Program-made: the position numbers and the translations under genes
In this document: positions 1 to 12,999 of the stretch, one piece after another
How the letters are laid out: each line of letters starts with the position of its first letter
Numbering within the stretch: the first letter of the stretch is position 1
Assembly (NCBI GenBank): GCA_030686995.1
Contig: CM060697.1
Location: 105,709,272 to 105,773,271 of the forward strand
Reading direction: 5' to 3'
DNA: 64,000 nucleotides
DNA from: Artemisia argyi
Lineage: Eukaryota > Streptophyta > Magnoliopsida > Asterales > Asteraceae
The notes under the pieces: generated by a model
What the model saw: only the letters and a program-made list of their open reading frames with translations
Told to the model about the DNA's origin: nothing
Database searches by the model: none

Positions 1-563
1 TAAGAATCTGACTTTCCAAGACTTCACCTGAACGACATCGAAGACATGTATCTTCTCAAAGTTCAAGGAAAACTCTGAAACTTACCCAAGGAAATGCATC
101 TGGCATTCATCACAGCTCTTCTCATCTACATGAGAAACATCATCATCAAGGAACGTGTTGAAGATCTCCAGTTGGGAGTGGAAAGTTACCAGAAGAAGCT
201 GAACCTCACAAAACCCAATCTTCGTCAGGTCCCCAACATCAACAAACTATCTCAATACACCTTGATCAAACAACCTGCATTTTGATTCATCTACAGATGT
301 GTTCGCGACAACAACTGTTTCATGGCGTTCGATGAAATCCACAAATTCAGTGATGAAACATTAAAGTTTGTCAGAGATGGGATGAAAAGCCGACTTAATG
401 ACAAAGATCTTTACAAGAAAAAGAGGTGGACATCAGATGAAGCCAGACAAGCTCGTAGGTTCGTTACAAGGATTGAGAATAGATTGAAGTGAAGAGATCA
501 GATGAGGAATTGGAAAGCTATGTGGGAGGAAGACCGGGATTCCCTGTGCTGACGTTTCAAAGG
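1..563 (+). pseudogene. Retrotransposon accessory ORF remnant
   Basis: Frame +1 reads through with in-frame stops at 76-78, 283-285 and 490-492. The peptide contains RVEDLQLGVESYQKKLNLTKP-like residues (positions 160-220), then FMAFDEIHKFSDETLKFVRDGM (about 322-380) and RIENRLK before the last stop. I recognise these strings from Asteraceae retrotransposon proteins, where they lie downstream of pol. I know no function for them. It is non-coding here because of three nonsense codons. The assignment rests on memory of the family, not on a search. Confidence 0.6.
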
Positions 564-830
564 CCTGAATGATAACTGGTAGTGGTTGTAAGTATTTGAA
601 TTGATTTGTCATACTTACAATATATTTCGATTCACTATGGCTTGTGCACACATTACAGTGTACAACCCGTTCTTGTAAATGAAAGGACCCTGAGGTACGC
701 ATCAGTGCCTCAATCCTAACATAAGGAGCGAAGGCTTCTTACCTTTGAGTAGAATTAATCAAATGTTTCTGATTTTCATAATTCTGCTCAAAAGGATAAG
801 TATTTCACCTCAATAAGCCTAATCACTTGT

Positions 831-2280
831 TGATACGCGGGATTTCGCCCTCACAACAGGTTTTACCTCTCAAGGGATCTTGAGAAGCTTGCAATCCCCG
901 CCAGGCAGTGTACCTGATCGTTGTAGTATAGTATAGTGACAAGTACCGGGGGATTGATCGTTCATCTCAAGAATAGTGTTCGCTAGGATTAGAAAGCCTA
1001 CTAAACCAGGTCTAGAGGTGAAGGATGATTCTTTTTGTATTTTTTATATTTTATGAAAGCAAGTAAAATCTCGGGTTTTGAAAGAGTGGGTGGAATTAGT
1101 TGCTAGACAACTAACCCAATTAACTACAAATGCAATCAAAATAAAATAAAAGGAAATGAAAATAAACTAATGTAATTATGTGGTAGAAACAATAATGAGA
1201 AAAGATGTGTTTACTTAGATTTCATTACTCCCTAGATATCTTTTACCGGTTGATTAGCTTGTTACAATTGCATGGATGATGGGTTATATTGCTTAATACT
1301 AGTCGTAGGGCCGTGTACAATATTCCCTAACTCTATAAGCTCCTACTTCACTCCTATGTCGAGCCGACTAAAAGCTCCTAACATGGGATCACTAGAATTC
1401 ACTTATGCATTAAATAAAACCAAAAATCGTAGTACACCTCCGATCATGTTTCTTAATACGTTCAAGCAAGTTACCAATGGAAGTCTGCCAGTTTTCTTAA
1501 GCCTAACATCGAATACAATCATCCAAAACAATTATAAACAAACCATCAACCAATAATCAACATCTAGGTTTCACTACATCTAAGCAAACACAATAAAAAC
1601 CTAGCCTAGCATGTTAAAAGAAAGACAAGCATAAGATAGAATCACACAACACATAGACATATCGTATGATTATTGGAAAACTTATCTTCAGCATGGATGG
1701 AATATGGGTTGAAACCCTTATTTTTACATAAAATTCGTCTAGGGTTTAAGCTCTCCAAAGTTCTCCTAATGTTCCACACATTACAATGAAAAATTGGAAA
1801 AATATATATAAATAATACATCCTGACGGCATCACATTGTAGTGTCTGACGCCATCAACTCGTCGCCAAATTAAGGATCGTATTGCCTAGATCCAATCTTG
1901 ACGCCGTCAAGAAGGAATTATGCTCTGGGCCGTCACATACATTTTGACCCTGATGGCCTTGGTGACGCCGTCTGGTCAATTGCACTAAAAATGTTCTGGG
2001 CCGTCATGTGTATTTTCCACTTCCACCTCTTTTGCCAAGCTTGACGCCGTCATATGTGAAGTCTTGGTGTCGTCAGGTACTGTTCCCAATAAGGATTTTG
2101 AGACTTTGCCGTTTTCTTCACTTTTATGCTCCAAAAACGTCCAAAATGCTTCCTTTTCCAGATTTCTTCTCAAAAGTACCTAAAATGACAAAAGGAACAA
2201 TTTAGGGTAGTAATTGATCAAATAATCGCGAATTCAAACTTAAATGACCCCTTAAAAGCGGTACACTTTTCGCCTTATCA
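831..2280 (+). mobile_element. Solo LTR, 1,450 bp, with 5-bp target duplication
   Basis: It begins TGATACGCGGG and ends CGCCTTATCA, giving terminal inverted repeats TGATA/TATCA. The 5-bp direct repeat CTTGT lies at 826-830 and 2281-2285. Removing the insert restores the continuous sequence aatcaCTTGTtgaggggg. No internal domain or second LTR is attached, so this is a solo LTR left by LTR-LTR recombination. The right third is rich in repeated GACGCCGTCA motifs (about 1825-2080). A homologous copy in the same orientation lies at about 45129-46549. There is no coding capacity. Confidence 0.82.
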
Positions 2281-2285
2281 CTTGT

Positions 2286-4359
2286 TGAGGGGGAGCACTT
2301 CTCAAGCAAAAAAAAAATTGTTCTTAAAAGTAAAAAGTTCTTGGTAACTCTCCCCTTAAGACTCAAAAAGGCATATTTTAATCTAAAAATTCATCCAAAA
2401 AAAACATTTTATATGCTATTTTTTAGGGGGAGAAAATGTAAAAGTGATTAAAATATATGGTCAAAAATGCTAAAGTTGTATCTTGTGCGAGCTAGACTCA
2501 GAATTGACCCAGGAATTGACGAAACATAAAAGTTAGTAATCTCGAAAAGACTTATCCTCGACGGGTAAAAACATCCAGTAGGTTACTAGAGCTAGTTGTC
2601 ACCTAAAAGCTGACAATGGAACTCTCTAACTAGCCACGTAAGCGTGTCTCGAAAAGGATTTGTTTAAGTAGAAATGTACCGTTTCGAGAAACTTTATGTG
2701 GACTCGACCAGCCTGGGTAATAACTTCAAGCTAGTTTAACTAGTGATGTAAGCGTGTCTCAAATCGGTCATGTTCACTGAAAGTGGATCAATTCAAAAAG
2801 TGCTTGCTCCTCCCGCATGTTCAAATTTATTACACATGAGCACATGTGAAGGGGGAGCCCTTCTAATGATAAACAAAAAACTCTCAGAGTGTTAGACAAA
2901 ATGTTTGATAATCACAAACACTTTGAGAGATTTTCTATAAATGGTTTCAATGGCAATTATAGGATAGTCATGGAGTTATAAGGTAACTAAGGTTAGGGAA
3001 AACCGTCCTATGATCCGCTAGAGCCGGAGGGATCTACCCAAGGACATCACCAATAGCTAGAATTAGAAGTCCTTAGGTATGATACGAAAAAAAAAAGGAG
3101 AAAAAGAATGAAAGGGGAAAGAAGGAGTAGAAGAATTAAAAAGAAAAGTAAAGAAAAGGGTGAAAAGAAATAGCCCTCCATATGTTCAACCTTAGGGCAG
3201 ACACCGGGTACAATTCGTATGCTACTGGTTGTTGCTAAGGCGACACCGGTATTGAAGATAGAGACGTCATGGACCCAGTGACGCAATGCACTAAACCTTC
3301 TTAACCACTCAAGTTCTCTTAAAAGAGCTTGTTTCATTCTCACAGGGAACCGGTGTAATCCATCGACTTATCTCTTAGAGATGGTTGATATTGAAGCACG
3401 AGACCCCTCCCTAGTCTCCGCATAGGAAACCTAGGTGTGCACTTATCAAGTCTAGAGCCATGAGATACATCAAAGATCTCTTAGGAACACTTAGTATTAA
3501 TACAACTGGTCTTCTAAATCAATGGACACCAGCTGTAAATTATTGAGTCCTTCGTAGATCCTGGCAATCTGCCAAGAACGTTTATGAGAGAATTTACAAA
3601 TGTATTTCTCAATGATTGAACGGAAATTCCTGCCAGGGTCAACATCAAACAGCCCTGACAGCAGGTCACTTCGGTAACCCCTCACGGGTTACGCTTAGTG
3701 TTTGCGGTGGTTCCATAGCGGTCTACAGTCGTGGAGTGATCCCCAGTGACTCACCCAATCATTGAGCTACTAAGTAGGTCTCGTAAGCTCCCTCGGGAGT
3801 ATCTGATATGGGAACGCCCTTGATAAGGATTAGAAGGAGTCTTCACAATATGCTGTTGACGATCTCTAATTCCTTATCTGTAAGTACCGGTTGATTATTG
3901 CTAACTGTTTACATGCATGTACATATCACGTCCATGATGGTAGATTCCAGCATGCTCATACATACAAAGAAAGTTCCCTCAAAGATCTGTGCAACAATGT
4001 TCATCAAAAGATTCTAAGCCAATCATATGAATCTTCAAAGTTTAAAGACAAAGATCAAAGTGAAAGATTAAGGGTCTACAAAGTTGATTTCAGAGATCAA
4101 AGTGAAAGAAAGGGAACAAAGTATGTATGAAAGTCTAAGTCCAAAGATGTGTGAGCATGTTGGAATGGCGGACAACCACCAAAGACGATGAAGTGACGAA
4201 AGGCAGATGACCACACTATCACAACATCATCATCAAAGAACTAAGACTAAAGAACAAAGTACATTCATCTAACAACATTTTTGAAGACGTCAGAAGTATT
4301 ACAAGTCAAAAGTCAAAGACAAAGATGAAGACGTCAAGAAACTGTGATGACCGACCCTT
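2286..4359. other. Non-coding internal region of the retrotransposon
   Basis: There are no ORFs worth reporting. The segment has several purine-rich blocks of the form GGGGGAG (2288, 2426, 2850) and a repeated phrase containing TAAGCGTGTCTC at about 2638 and 2747. It is bounded by the solo LTR on the left and the 3' LTR on the right, so it is best read as the long untranslated 3' internal domain of the element. I see no RNA gene in it. Confidence 0.5.
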
Positions 4360-4369
4360 AGGGGGAGAT

Positions 4370-4718
4370 TGTTGGGAACATACTTTTGTATTTATTCAAG
4401 TCTCAGTTATTACATTTGTAATAGGTTGCTTAATTAATATTTATGTTATGTTTTATGTAAATGGGCAGCATGTAAAAGCCCATCAGGCCTTGCAAGCCCA
4501 CGTTAGATGAAAGGAAGATTTTAGGCATGTTGCCCTAGCTTCTTCTCCTATAAATACCTCATGTATCGCTACTTTTATGTTGGTTGGTTATTTTGATTAC
4601 TTAATGAAACTCTTGCATTTTTATTTCTCTCATATCATATAATCAACCAATCCTTATATCTATCTCATTCTTACTTGTGTGATATCAATATGGACACCTG
4701 TTAGGAATTATACTAACA
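4370..4718 (+). repeat. 3' LTR of the leftmost retrotransposon
   Basis: It starts TGTTGGGAACA immediately after the purine tract and ends TATACTAACA, giving TG...CA ends over 349 bp. It contains a likely TATA-type sequence (CTATAAATACC, about 4550). The matching 5' LTR is outside the window, so divergence cannot be measured. Confidence 0.65.
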
Positions 4719-4821
4719 GTTACCATGGCTAGTGAAAACATAACAACTACTGAAGAATGTACTTGCAGTGGAAACTCATTACCACTGCAAGAACATATAT
4801 TACCACTGCTGTTTAAATAAC

Positions 4822-5189
4822 TGTTAGGAAACGTGTTTAGATAAATATAGAATAGATCTTGTATATATCTTATTCTATTAGCATTATACTTAGCTTGTAG
4901 AAGAGGACTCCTTGTGCTATAAAAGGAGATCCTAGGTTAAAGGTTAGATATACGTTTCTAGAGCTTTAAGGTGTAACCCTAGTGATACAAAGATCACTCG
5001 TATTATTATCATTAATAATATTGGAGCTAACCGTTTGTTACATATATTGTTTTCACTCTTAAACAACTGTTTCATTCACTCACAATCAAACTTCTAAGTG
5101 TTACTAAGTAAATTCCGCATACTTAGTGTTATAACTCAAAGTATCAATCTAACACAGTTCAAGGTGTTTAGATCCATCAACACCTAACA
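4822..5189 (+). repeat. Copia-type LTR, solo or 3' remnant
   Basis: It begins TGTTAGG and ends CCTAACA, perfect 7-bp inverted ends over 368 bp. Internal blocks CTATAAAAGGA, CCTAGTGAT, ATCACTCGTATTATT and ATTCCGCATACTTA recur in the LTRs of the full-length element at 47063-56098 (opposite strand), so it belongs to a related family. The flanking 5-mers (ataac and ctacg) do not match, so a simple solo LTR with an intact target duplication is not supported. Sequence 4719-4821, with GCAGTGGAAAC-like motifs, may be attached internal DNA. Confidence 0.6.
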
Positions 5190-6574
5190 CTACGTGGCAA
5201 CATTGAGCATTTCTACTGACCAATAAAAGTCAAACTTTGCTTCATTTTGGTCAAAATCATCTAAATTATATCAAACAAAATAAATATGTATAAAAACACA
5301 AATGCCAATTTTGTTAAAAAAAAGTATTTAATAAAACTTGAGTTGTTAAATTTTAAATAAATCACGCGGACTTAAGAATACTTATCATTTTTTATGTTTT
5401 TTTAATAGTTTATAAGCTTAATAAATGCTCCGTAGAGTTTATACCCCTTATACTTTATATTTTATAAAATAAATACAACATATGTGTTGTTGTTATTTAT
5501 GAATTTTATTATCAGTATATATTAAATTAATGTATTTGCACGAACTTATAAATATAAAAAGGAAAGCATGAGTTAGTGTGACATGTAAATGAATACACAA
5601 GATTATACATATATGAACTACTCATATTATTCCTATTTATAAGATTAAGTAAGGATTTTCGGAAAGTTATTCTTTTTATCTATTTGCTTTATAACAACTC
5701 GTGTTATTTATTTTTATAAGTTTAACATGCTCGTGCATGGGTTAAAAATTAAATATGGCTAAAATTATTATTAATAGAAATATAATATCAAAATGAAGGC
5801 ACAATCTCATGGGTTACTGTGAGACACTAAAGACACATAATGTCTTGAACATGATATCAATAGTTAGATTTACATATAACAACGACACATATTTTTACAT
5901 ATAACAACGCCAAATATTTTTTTCATGGGTCTTTTTATGCTACTAAACACACATAATGTTTAGAACATGATACCAATAGTTAACATTTAAACAAAACATA
6001 CCTAAATATTATGTCAGTTAAACAAAGTCAAATCCTTCTTGCAACAAAAATCTATACAAAATATTAATCGATGTTAATACATAACGAAAAAATTATGTAA
6101 AAACTCATATGTGCACGGGTATTATAACTATATAAGTATAAAAGATTTAATATAATTTTATAAAAAAATCTTTGACATTACAAACCATGATATATGAATT
6201 ACCACAATATTTAACTTCAAAACAAAACAAAGTTATTAAAATATTATTAATTGTTATATTATATGCTCACGGTCTAAACTAGTTAATAATGTTGTATTTG
6301 CATTAATAAAAATGTCATATTATCTTTTGAAAACCTTTTTTATAATTAAAGCTTAAAATATGAAAATGAACACTTATTTCAAATCAAAACAGAAGAGTAT
6401 ATATAATTTAAGATGGAAAGAGTATTAACCGTACAAATAACAACATTATACTTTCACTTAGAAAGTCTACGTTAGTCTATCTTTAAGTTTTGTTCGGTTC
6501 GGTGTTGATTTTACTTTAAAAAGTTCTCAAACAAAATAGTCAAAGAAACCCGAGATCTCTTGATAACGTCCTCA
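5190..6574. other. AT-rich intergenic stretch
   Basis: No credible ORF, RNA gene or bounded element was found. A Helitron-like 3' end motif (CACGGTCTAAACTAG at about 6268-6282) is present, but I found no matching 5' end. Confidence 0.5.
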
Positions 6575-8155
6575 TCTATACTATTTTATAATGTATTTGG
6601 GACATTCTCAAAACATAAAGCTTAAATAATTCAGACAACCTACTTGCTTAAAATGAAAAAAAATGTGTTACTTTTGCTATTAAATAAAAACACCAAAACT
6701 AATAAATATCATGGTCAACGATTATTAAAAACGTGTAACTTCTAAAAATCGTTATTATCACTAGTGATTATTAAAATTGTGTAACTGCAACCACCATATA
6801 AATCTACACAAATCATTTCATATCTCTCACACACAAATGTTTTTTAATTCTTTGTGAGGATAATCATTGTTCATCTACAGCAAAAATAGTCCCTCAAGTT
6901 AACTTTCATTTTAGAAACAATCCTTAATAAATTTCAAAATCCACCTTTATCATTAAATATGATTGCAGCAACAGTACTATCCATCAAGTACCATTGCATC
7001 GACAACCCTTATGTTAGCTACATGACTTTTTGTGTAATGATTGAAGTCCTATCCCTGTCGTTAAATGTGACTATTTGCGACTGCAGCAATAGTACCATCC
7101 ATGTCTTTAAACGAAAACAAAAAGAACAAGGAGAAAAAAAGATCGCGAGTCTTGATAATTCAAGATAAGATCTACAAAGATCATCAAAAACCCATCATCG
7201 ATCTTAAACGAAATATAAACAACCAAACACCTAACCGAGACCTTATTAAAGATCTTGAAACAAATGCCTACGTTTTTCATGATAAATAATCTTACCAAGA
7301 CTTATCAATAAAAAACCACAAAAAAAATAACCTTCTCTTTCTGGTTCGTGTTTTTTTATTTGGGATTGTGCTTCGGGATTTCACGAAGGAAAAACTTAAG
7401 AGGTATTTGTGGTTGGTTCATATATCTTGCTATCAAATCAAAGCAAATTTGTATTTGCGATTGGCTCAAGAAAAACGTTGAAATTTTAAAAGCAAGTTTT
7501 TAGTGTACGTTAATAAAGAAGAGAAATGAGATAGAGGTTGTGTGGTGGCTATGAGATGAACTTAGGTTTAGGGTTGTGAGTAAATATAATAGATTTAGGT
7601 AGAAGTAATAGTTTTGAACCAAGTGACATAAACAAAATTAAATTAGGCTTATATTTTGTGTTAGTGATAAATGATTGTGGGCTGATTTCATTTGGTGATA
7701 AATCCACTAATTTATCAAAGTGTGTTACTTGTACTTAGACTATTAGAATTTTAAAGATCTTATACCTTATTATGACTTTATCAAATAATATATATTTTTT
7801 ATAAATAATCTTATTATGACTTTATCAAATACCTATTTTTATTATTATTATTTTTAATAATTATATAACTCAATGTATATTTATAAAAGCAAACTCGTGT
7901 TTGTGTATAAAAACTCTTGATGATGTATTTTAATGACCTTCTATCGCGATAATATTATAGACTATTGTTTCTATATTGTCGTTGTATCATAGGAGTAAAT
8001 TGCTATTTTTACCCGTTTTTAAAGTTATTTCAAACTAAACATCTTGTTATCCATAAAGTTAATGTCACGAAGTACTCATTATTGAAAAGTAATTGATCAT
8101 TGAAAATTTTAGTTTCAAGAGTACCCGCCGCTGCAATGCGTGGGTACCATGCTAG
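6575..8155 (+). mobile_element. Non-autonomous Helitron
   Basis: The 5' end is TCTATACTATTTTATAATG, the usual plant Helitron start. The 3' end is a GC-rich hairpin (ACCCGCCGC...GCGTGGGT at 8122-8144) followed by CTAG at 8152-8155. The element sits between host A (6574) and T (8156), as expected for AT-site insertion without duplication. It is 1,581 bp with no Rep/helicase ORF. The interior is AT-rich and I did not recognise a captured gene. Boundaries rest on termini alone. Confidence 0.6.
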
Positions 8156-10330
8156 TTGATAAAATATTGTCGTTTCTTTCCTTACTCCATCTGATTTCCC
8201 CTAAATTATTTACAAACGCAAATACGTTACAAACTCAAAACTCTAATGAATCTAATACTAACAATTGGGTTTGGGACAATACAAGATGAATATAAAGATT
8301 AATTTCCTTAGATTTGTAGGTTAACTAGGAATAATTTAAGGTCAATTCCATATATATCCAACTTAAGCACTATAATAACATATTTTACCCAAAAATATTT
8401 TAAATATATCGTACATCATGCATTCAAAACACATATTTTAAGTATTAATGACATTCTGATGTTTAGATTAGGCATATATGAAATTGTCCTAATAATTTAT
8501 CATCAAATAAAAAATGTTATACTTTAACAATTTGTTATGCAGAAATCACAATCAAATCTTTATAGTTATAGTCAACTGACTCAAAAACAAAGAATAACAA
8601 AAATTGATGAGGTTTTTATTGTCCGGTTGATTTATGGAATGCGAGCCTTTTATACTCAGATGTACACGGGCTCATCGAGTTACTTCGAGAAGGTTTCCGA
8701 CACTTCCTTTGGCACCCGTAAATGTACACATCTAGCGAGGTTTGAACCCTTGACCTCTTGTGAGAAAGATAAAGACCTTACTGCTAGACAATTTGGTGGT
8801 GCTTTTATTTAGATAATAGGCAAGCAAAATTAATCCCCACCTATATAAAACAAGGTTTCTCAAAGGAAACACCCAACCTAAAACTCTAAGATAATGACAC
8901 GTGGTATTTTTTTTATCCAAAGGACGACATTCATTTCTGCCTCATAACATTTAATGTAAACAAAAAACACAACATAAATCATAGTAACGGTGGATCAAAC
9001 ACACACAAATATCCACGAACAGTGAAACCCCTAATTTTCATCACCTAACGGACAACATAAATAAATAAATAAAATCCAATTTAGCTCAAAAGAATCACCC
9101 AGTTTTAGTGCTACATAAATTATAACAACCCCAATCGGTTTTCCGTACAAACAAGAATCACCCATTTTTTTGTTTCATCATTATATAAATCATGAACGAC
9201 TGAGTTCAATCATCCACTTAAAAAATGGATCAATAATCAAAAACAATTATTGCTTTAATTGGGAATTAACCATAATTTTTAGGGTAAAATGAATTTAGTG
9301 AAATTCGTACATCCTCAAATAAAGATTAATCGTTGTTCAATAACAATGAAGATTAACCGTTGTTCTAAAGCTCTATATATTTGTTGAATCTGAAGATGGT
9401 TAAAGGCTGTTTGGGATACATACTACTCATTTCATTCTCAGGTTATTTTTATTTTTCATAAAATTTGGGTATTATCAGTTTTATTATCATTGTTTGATTG
9501 ATAATTGATTTATGTGTATTTTCAAATATATGAAATCGTGATTTGTTCATAGTAAAAGTTGTTACAATTTTATAAAATAGTTAATGATGGCGATTTAACA
9601 CGACACGTTAATATTAGAACCATAATCGAAATCACTTTGGATGAGAGACAAGTAGTTAAGGGTTAAATATATTTTACGATTGTATTATATAATACATGTA
9701 AATGGGAAATCCTAATCTAAATTGTGTTTGGTGTTACATCTCGTATACATTAAACATGTTGCATATACGAATATTGAAGCTACAAAAAGGTGTGAGTGTG
9801 TTTGAAACTAACGAAGGGTGTGCCTAATATATATATATTGTATGCATAAGAGATTTGCATGTATGGTGAATTACATGAGTACGAGCATGTGTATGTATGA
9901 ATATATATGTTTTCGTCATCGCAGTCTAAATTAAGGTCGAGAGCGCGTTTAAATAAATTATGAAATGACGGGGCCTAAAATTATACTTTTAATATAAAAC
10001 TATAGCATCAACCTTAAAACAATTTATTTGACATTTTTAATATTAAATTTTGATAAGTTGTATTTATGACCCTAAACTTTATTAAATTGACATATTTCAA
10101 CCTAAACTATTATATTGGTCATTATTAACCTTTAAGTTTATTTAATGGTCATCTATAAACCTTAAGTATAAGATTACTAATTCGGAAAAATTATTAAATA
10201 TGGAAAGTTACTATTTTTTAAAAGCTACTATAATTTGAAAGTTACTAAAAATAGAAAGCCAACTAAAACGAGTAATTTGATTTTAAAACGAGCATTTGAA
10301 TAATTAGCCGATCATTAATTCGTGTAGATT
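8156..10330. other. AT-rich intergenic stretch with one Pol III-like box
   Basis: There is no supported gene. At 8738-8800 the minus strand has a B-box-like GGTTCAAACC preceded by TCTAGCAGTAAGG, a tRNA-like arrangement with no foldable acceptor stem. Short tandem tetranucleotides (AAAT, 9059-9073) occur. Nothing else stands out. Confidence 0.45.
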
Positions 10331-11637
10331 TGCTGAAGACGAAGTGACTTCCTATATATTATGATATGGTTTCGTTAACGGTTTAAGGTACAGATATTCT
10401 GCCTTTCAGTAAGGGTGCCTTCTCTCTCATGACTTGATCTTTGATTATTGATTCGTTATAAGATTCCCTAAGCCATTGCTATGTTCCCTTATGTTTGATC
10501 CATTCTTTATGATTCCTTTGATATGATCCTTGATACGATCCCTTTGATATATGATTCACATTCATTTGATACTCCTCTGATTACGATTATGCTATGATAT
10601 GATTCGGATATGCTGCTATGATTCTATATATGTATGTATGTATGCTTCATTCCCTTCTTATGCCTGAGTTTTCTAACTACTCATGGAGGTACCATGGGCT
10701 TGTCATCGAGGCACCGATGGCATGACACTTTTTGTGGAGGTGTGATTGATCCACGGCGTCCCCATTTGATATGATATGATTATGCGCACTTATGACTATG
10801 ATTATGTTGGATTATGTATGTATGTATGTATGGGGGGCGTACGGATGCATCCTAGCACTTATGTTTATGTATGATTATGTATGGTGAATGTGGGTAGGTG
10901 CTTCTCTACTCCTTCACGTTTAGGAGGTCGCTCCTCCATGTGGTACCGAGAGGTCTCCCCTCTTCGTATCCTTTGACAGGTGATTATGGATTATGTACGT
11001 ATGTATGTATGTATGAGACCTATTCGAGTGACTCTGGTAGGTCGGCTCGTGGCTTTCCTTATTTCTTTGTGTCTATTCGAGTGACTCTGGTAGACACGCC
11101 TTTGTTGATACGTACTCATTACCTTTCCCTTATGATTATGCTTATGTGATATATCTTTGATACTTTGTTTCCCTTTGACTTATGATATTCGTTCAGTATA
11201 TGTTGATCTCTTATGCATTTGACAGATGATATTCCTTTCAACAGAAGCTTATGATGTCATGTTTCTCATACTTATATACGTTTTGTTTATCCGTTTGTTT
11301 TGTTATATATCTGTTCACTGTGCTTTTTAAGCTCAGCCGCATTTCTTTTCCTGCGGCAGGTTTTAGGTTGGAAGCTGGGTTTGGGTGAAGAGTGCATAGG
11401 AGCTTTAGTGGACTACCCGATGATTAGAAGCCCAATTGCATTGGACTTAGATTTTGATCCAGCTAGATTATTTGGACTTGTAATTCTTCTTATGAAAAGC
11501 TAGCATTTCTTTTTGTACCCTTAGAATACCTTTGTAACTTTATGTTTTAAGTCTTCCGCTTGCGTAGTATGCTTTGTATGCTTTGATATGTCACCCTACT
11601 GTAGCGCTCCGGACCCATGCCGGGTTGGGGTGTTACA
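10330..11637 (+). repeat. Ty3/gypsy LTR fragment, 5' truncated
   Basis: The 3' end reads CCATGCCGGGTTGGGGTGTTACA, typical of Asteraceae chromovirus-type LTRs that end in TGTTACA. The body is TATG-rich, with repeated ATTCGAGTGACTCTGGTAG (11023 and 11075) and GTATGTATG runs. No matching LTR start (TGTAACACC type) is seen, so the left edge is approximate. No internal domain follows; 11638 onward is unrelated. Confidence 0.5.
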
Positions 11638-11837
11638 TTTCATCTGGTGCATTAGATAAGAGGACACGCAAAAGGTTTGTAAACATCATCGGAACAACAC
11701 AAGCTAATAGGTAAATGATAACATGGTTAAAGTGGAGATTTGCAACAAAGCGGTAAACACCATGACCAGTTTTTGTGGATGACCTGCACGTAGATCAATG
11801 AATGGGGTCGTTCTTCTTATACTATTTTGAAAGATAT

Positions 11838-11995
11838 AAGGCAACGGAGTGAGATCGAGATGTATATGCAAGCTAAAAGGCGTTTCACTAAAGCACCAAT
11901 TGATGGGCATGTGCACTTTAAACTTGGGGATGATGGCTTGGTCAGGTCTTTATTTTTGTACCAGTAAGATGTTTAAGTCTGATTTTTGGTACCAA
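11838..11995 (+). pseudogene. Detached chromomethylase exon plus start of its intron
   Basis: 11855-11945 reads as a peptide containing YMQAKRRFTKAPIDG and VHFKLGDDG, matching exon 3 of the chromomethylase in this window (59043-59133: [26 protein letters not shown]). The match continues past the exon: tctttatttttgtacc...taagatgttt..gtctgatttttt parallels the start of intron 3 at 59134. Conservation of intron sequence means a DNA-level copy, not a reverse-transcribed one. No other exon of the gene was recognised nearby. It lies just upstream of a Harbinger transposase, which suggests capture or a chance rearrangement. Confidence 0.75.
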
Positions 11996-12015
11996 AAATT
12001 ATAAACAAAAAAAAA

Positions 12016-12960
12016 AGACATGCTTGGTGGCTTGGTGCGTGCGTAACTAAACATAAGAGTTGTTTTAGGCATTATACTATTGACTGTAATGCCTTTGTAT
12101 ATTCTAGGTTGGACTCCATATGTTCACTTTGGACTAATGATCATCTTCCCCCGCATTTTGATTTCTTTAGACAACCACCTGATTGTCGGGGTGTAATGAG
12201 TTTTAGTGTGATTATGAAATACACATGTGCACTACGCCAATTGGCTTACGGGATTCATGTTGACGCATTAGATGAGTATTTACAAATAGGTGAACACTGT
12301 GCATGCGATTGTCTAGATTTTTTTACTATGTGTATTATCCAGTTGTTTGGGAATGAGCTTTTAAGAAAACCAAACGAGGATGACATTCGCAACTTATACC
12401 ATGCACATAGCATGGTTCATAAGATTCCGGAAATGTTGGGAAGCATCGATTGTATGCATTGGGAATGGAGGAATTGTCTGAAAGAATGGCAAGGGCAATT
12501 TCACAAAGGTGATAAAAAGTATCCAACTATAATGCTCGAAGTTGTTGCGTCGTTTGATTTGTGGATTTAGCATGCATTTTTGTGTATGGCATGTGCGAAT
12601 AACAATCTCACCGTTTTGTATAATTCTCCGTTATTCGATGACCTGATTGATGGCATCGGCGATGTTGTTCCGTTTGAAGTATATGGAATAAAATATAAGC
12701 ATGGGTATTATCTAGGTGATGGAATTTACCCAGAGTGGGCATCCTTTGTCAAATCCTTTACCGAATGAAAAATGAAACAAAAAAGTGCTAGAAAAGATAT
12801 CGAAAGAGCTTTTGGTGTCCTCCAAGGACGTTGGCGTATTATTGCCCAACCGGTGCGTGCGTTTACTGTCGGCAAGTTACGGAGAATCATGTACGCGTGC
12901 ATCATAATGCATAACATGATCTTGAAAGATAAAAAAATATGCGATATCCGAAGCTGCCGA
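12016..12960 (+). pseudogene. PIF/Harbinger transposase (HARBI1-like), inactivated
   Basis: One frame spans the region. The DDE triad is recognisable: D in GSIDCMHWEW (about 12450), D in LGDGIYPEW (about 12720) and E in RKDIERAFGVLQ (about 12795). Blocks KKYPTIMLEVVAS and MYACIIMHNMIL are also family hallmarks. Two in-frame stops break it: TAG at 12568-12570, where the family has Trp (LWI-W-HAF), and TGA at 12766-12768. After about 12940 similarity is lost, probably through a frameshift. The enzyme would have cut and pasted Harbinger elements with TTA targets, and Tourist MITEs of that class occur in this window. The true start is not determined. Confidence 0.85.
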
Positions 12961-12999
12961 AATGTATATTCCTCCGACACCAAATATGCAACAGACGTG

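Larger units (their letters stand above)
1..4718 (+). mobile_element. 3' portion of an LTR retrotransposon (copia-like), cut by the window edge
   Basis: The piece runs from the window edge to the end of its 3' LTR. It contains a decayed accessory ORF (1-563), a long non-coding internal stretch (564-4359), a purine tract AGGGGGAGAT at 4360-4369 directly before TGTTGGGAACA, and the LTR itself. A purine tract abutting a TG start is the standard 3' end of copia-type elements. No reverse transcriptase is visible because the 5' part lies outside. A foreign 1,450-bp LTR interrupts it at 831-2280. Lineage is inferred from the LTR start and the accessory ORF, not from pol. Confidence 0.7.

Noticed and set aside
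6240..6285. Second Helitron 3' end (CACGGTCTAAACTAG)
   Set aside because: The hairpin is poor and no TCTATACT-type 5' end was found upstream.
6959..7298. Overlapping ORFs of 60-70 codons
   Set aside because: No domain, both strands open, inside an AT-rich Helitron.
8738..8800. tRNA gene on the minus strand
   Set aside because: Only a B-box-like GGTTCAAACC and a weak A box are present; no acceptor or anticodon arm folds.
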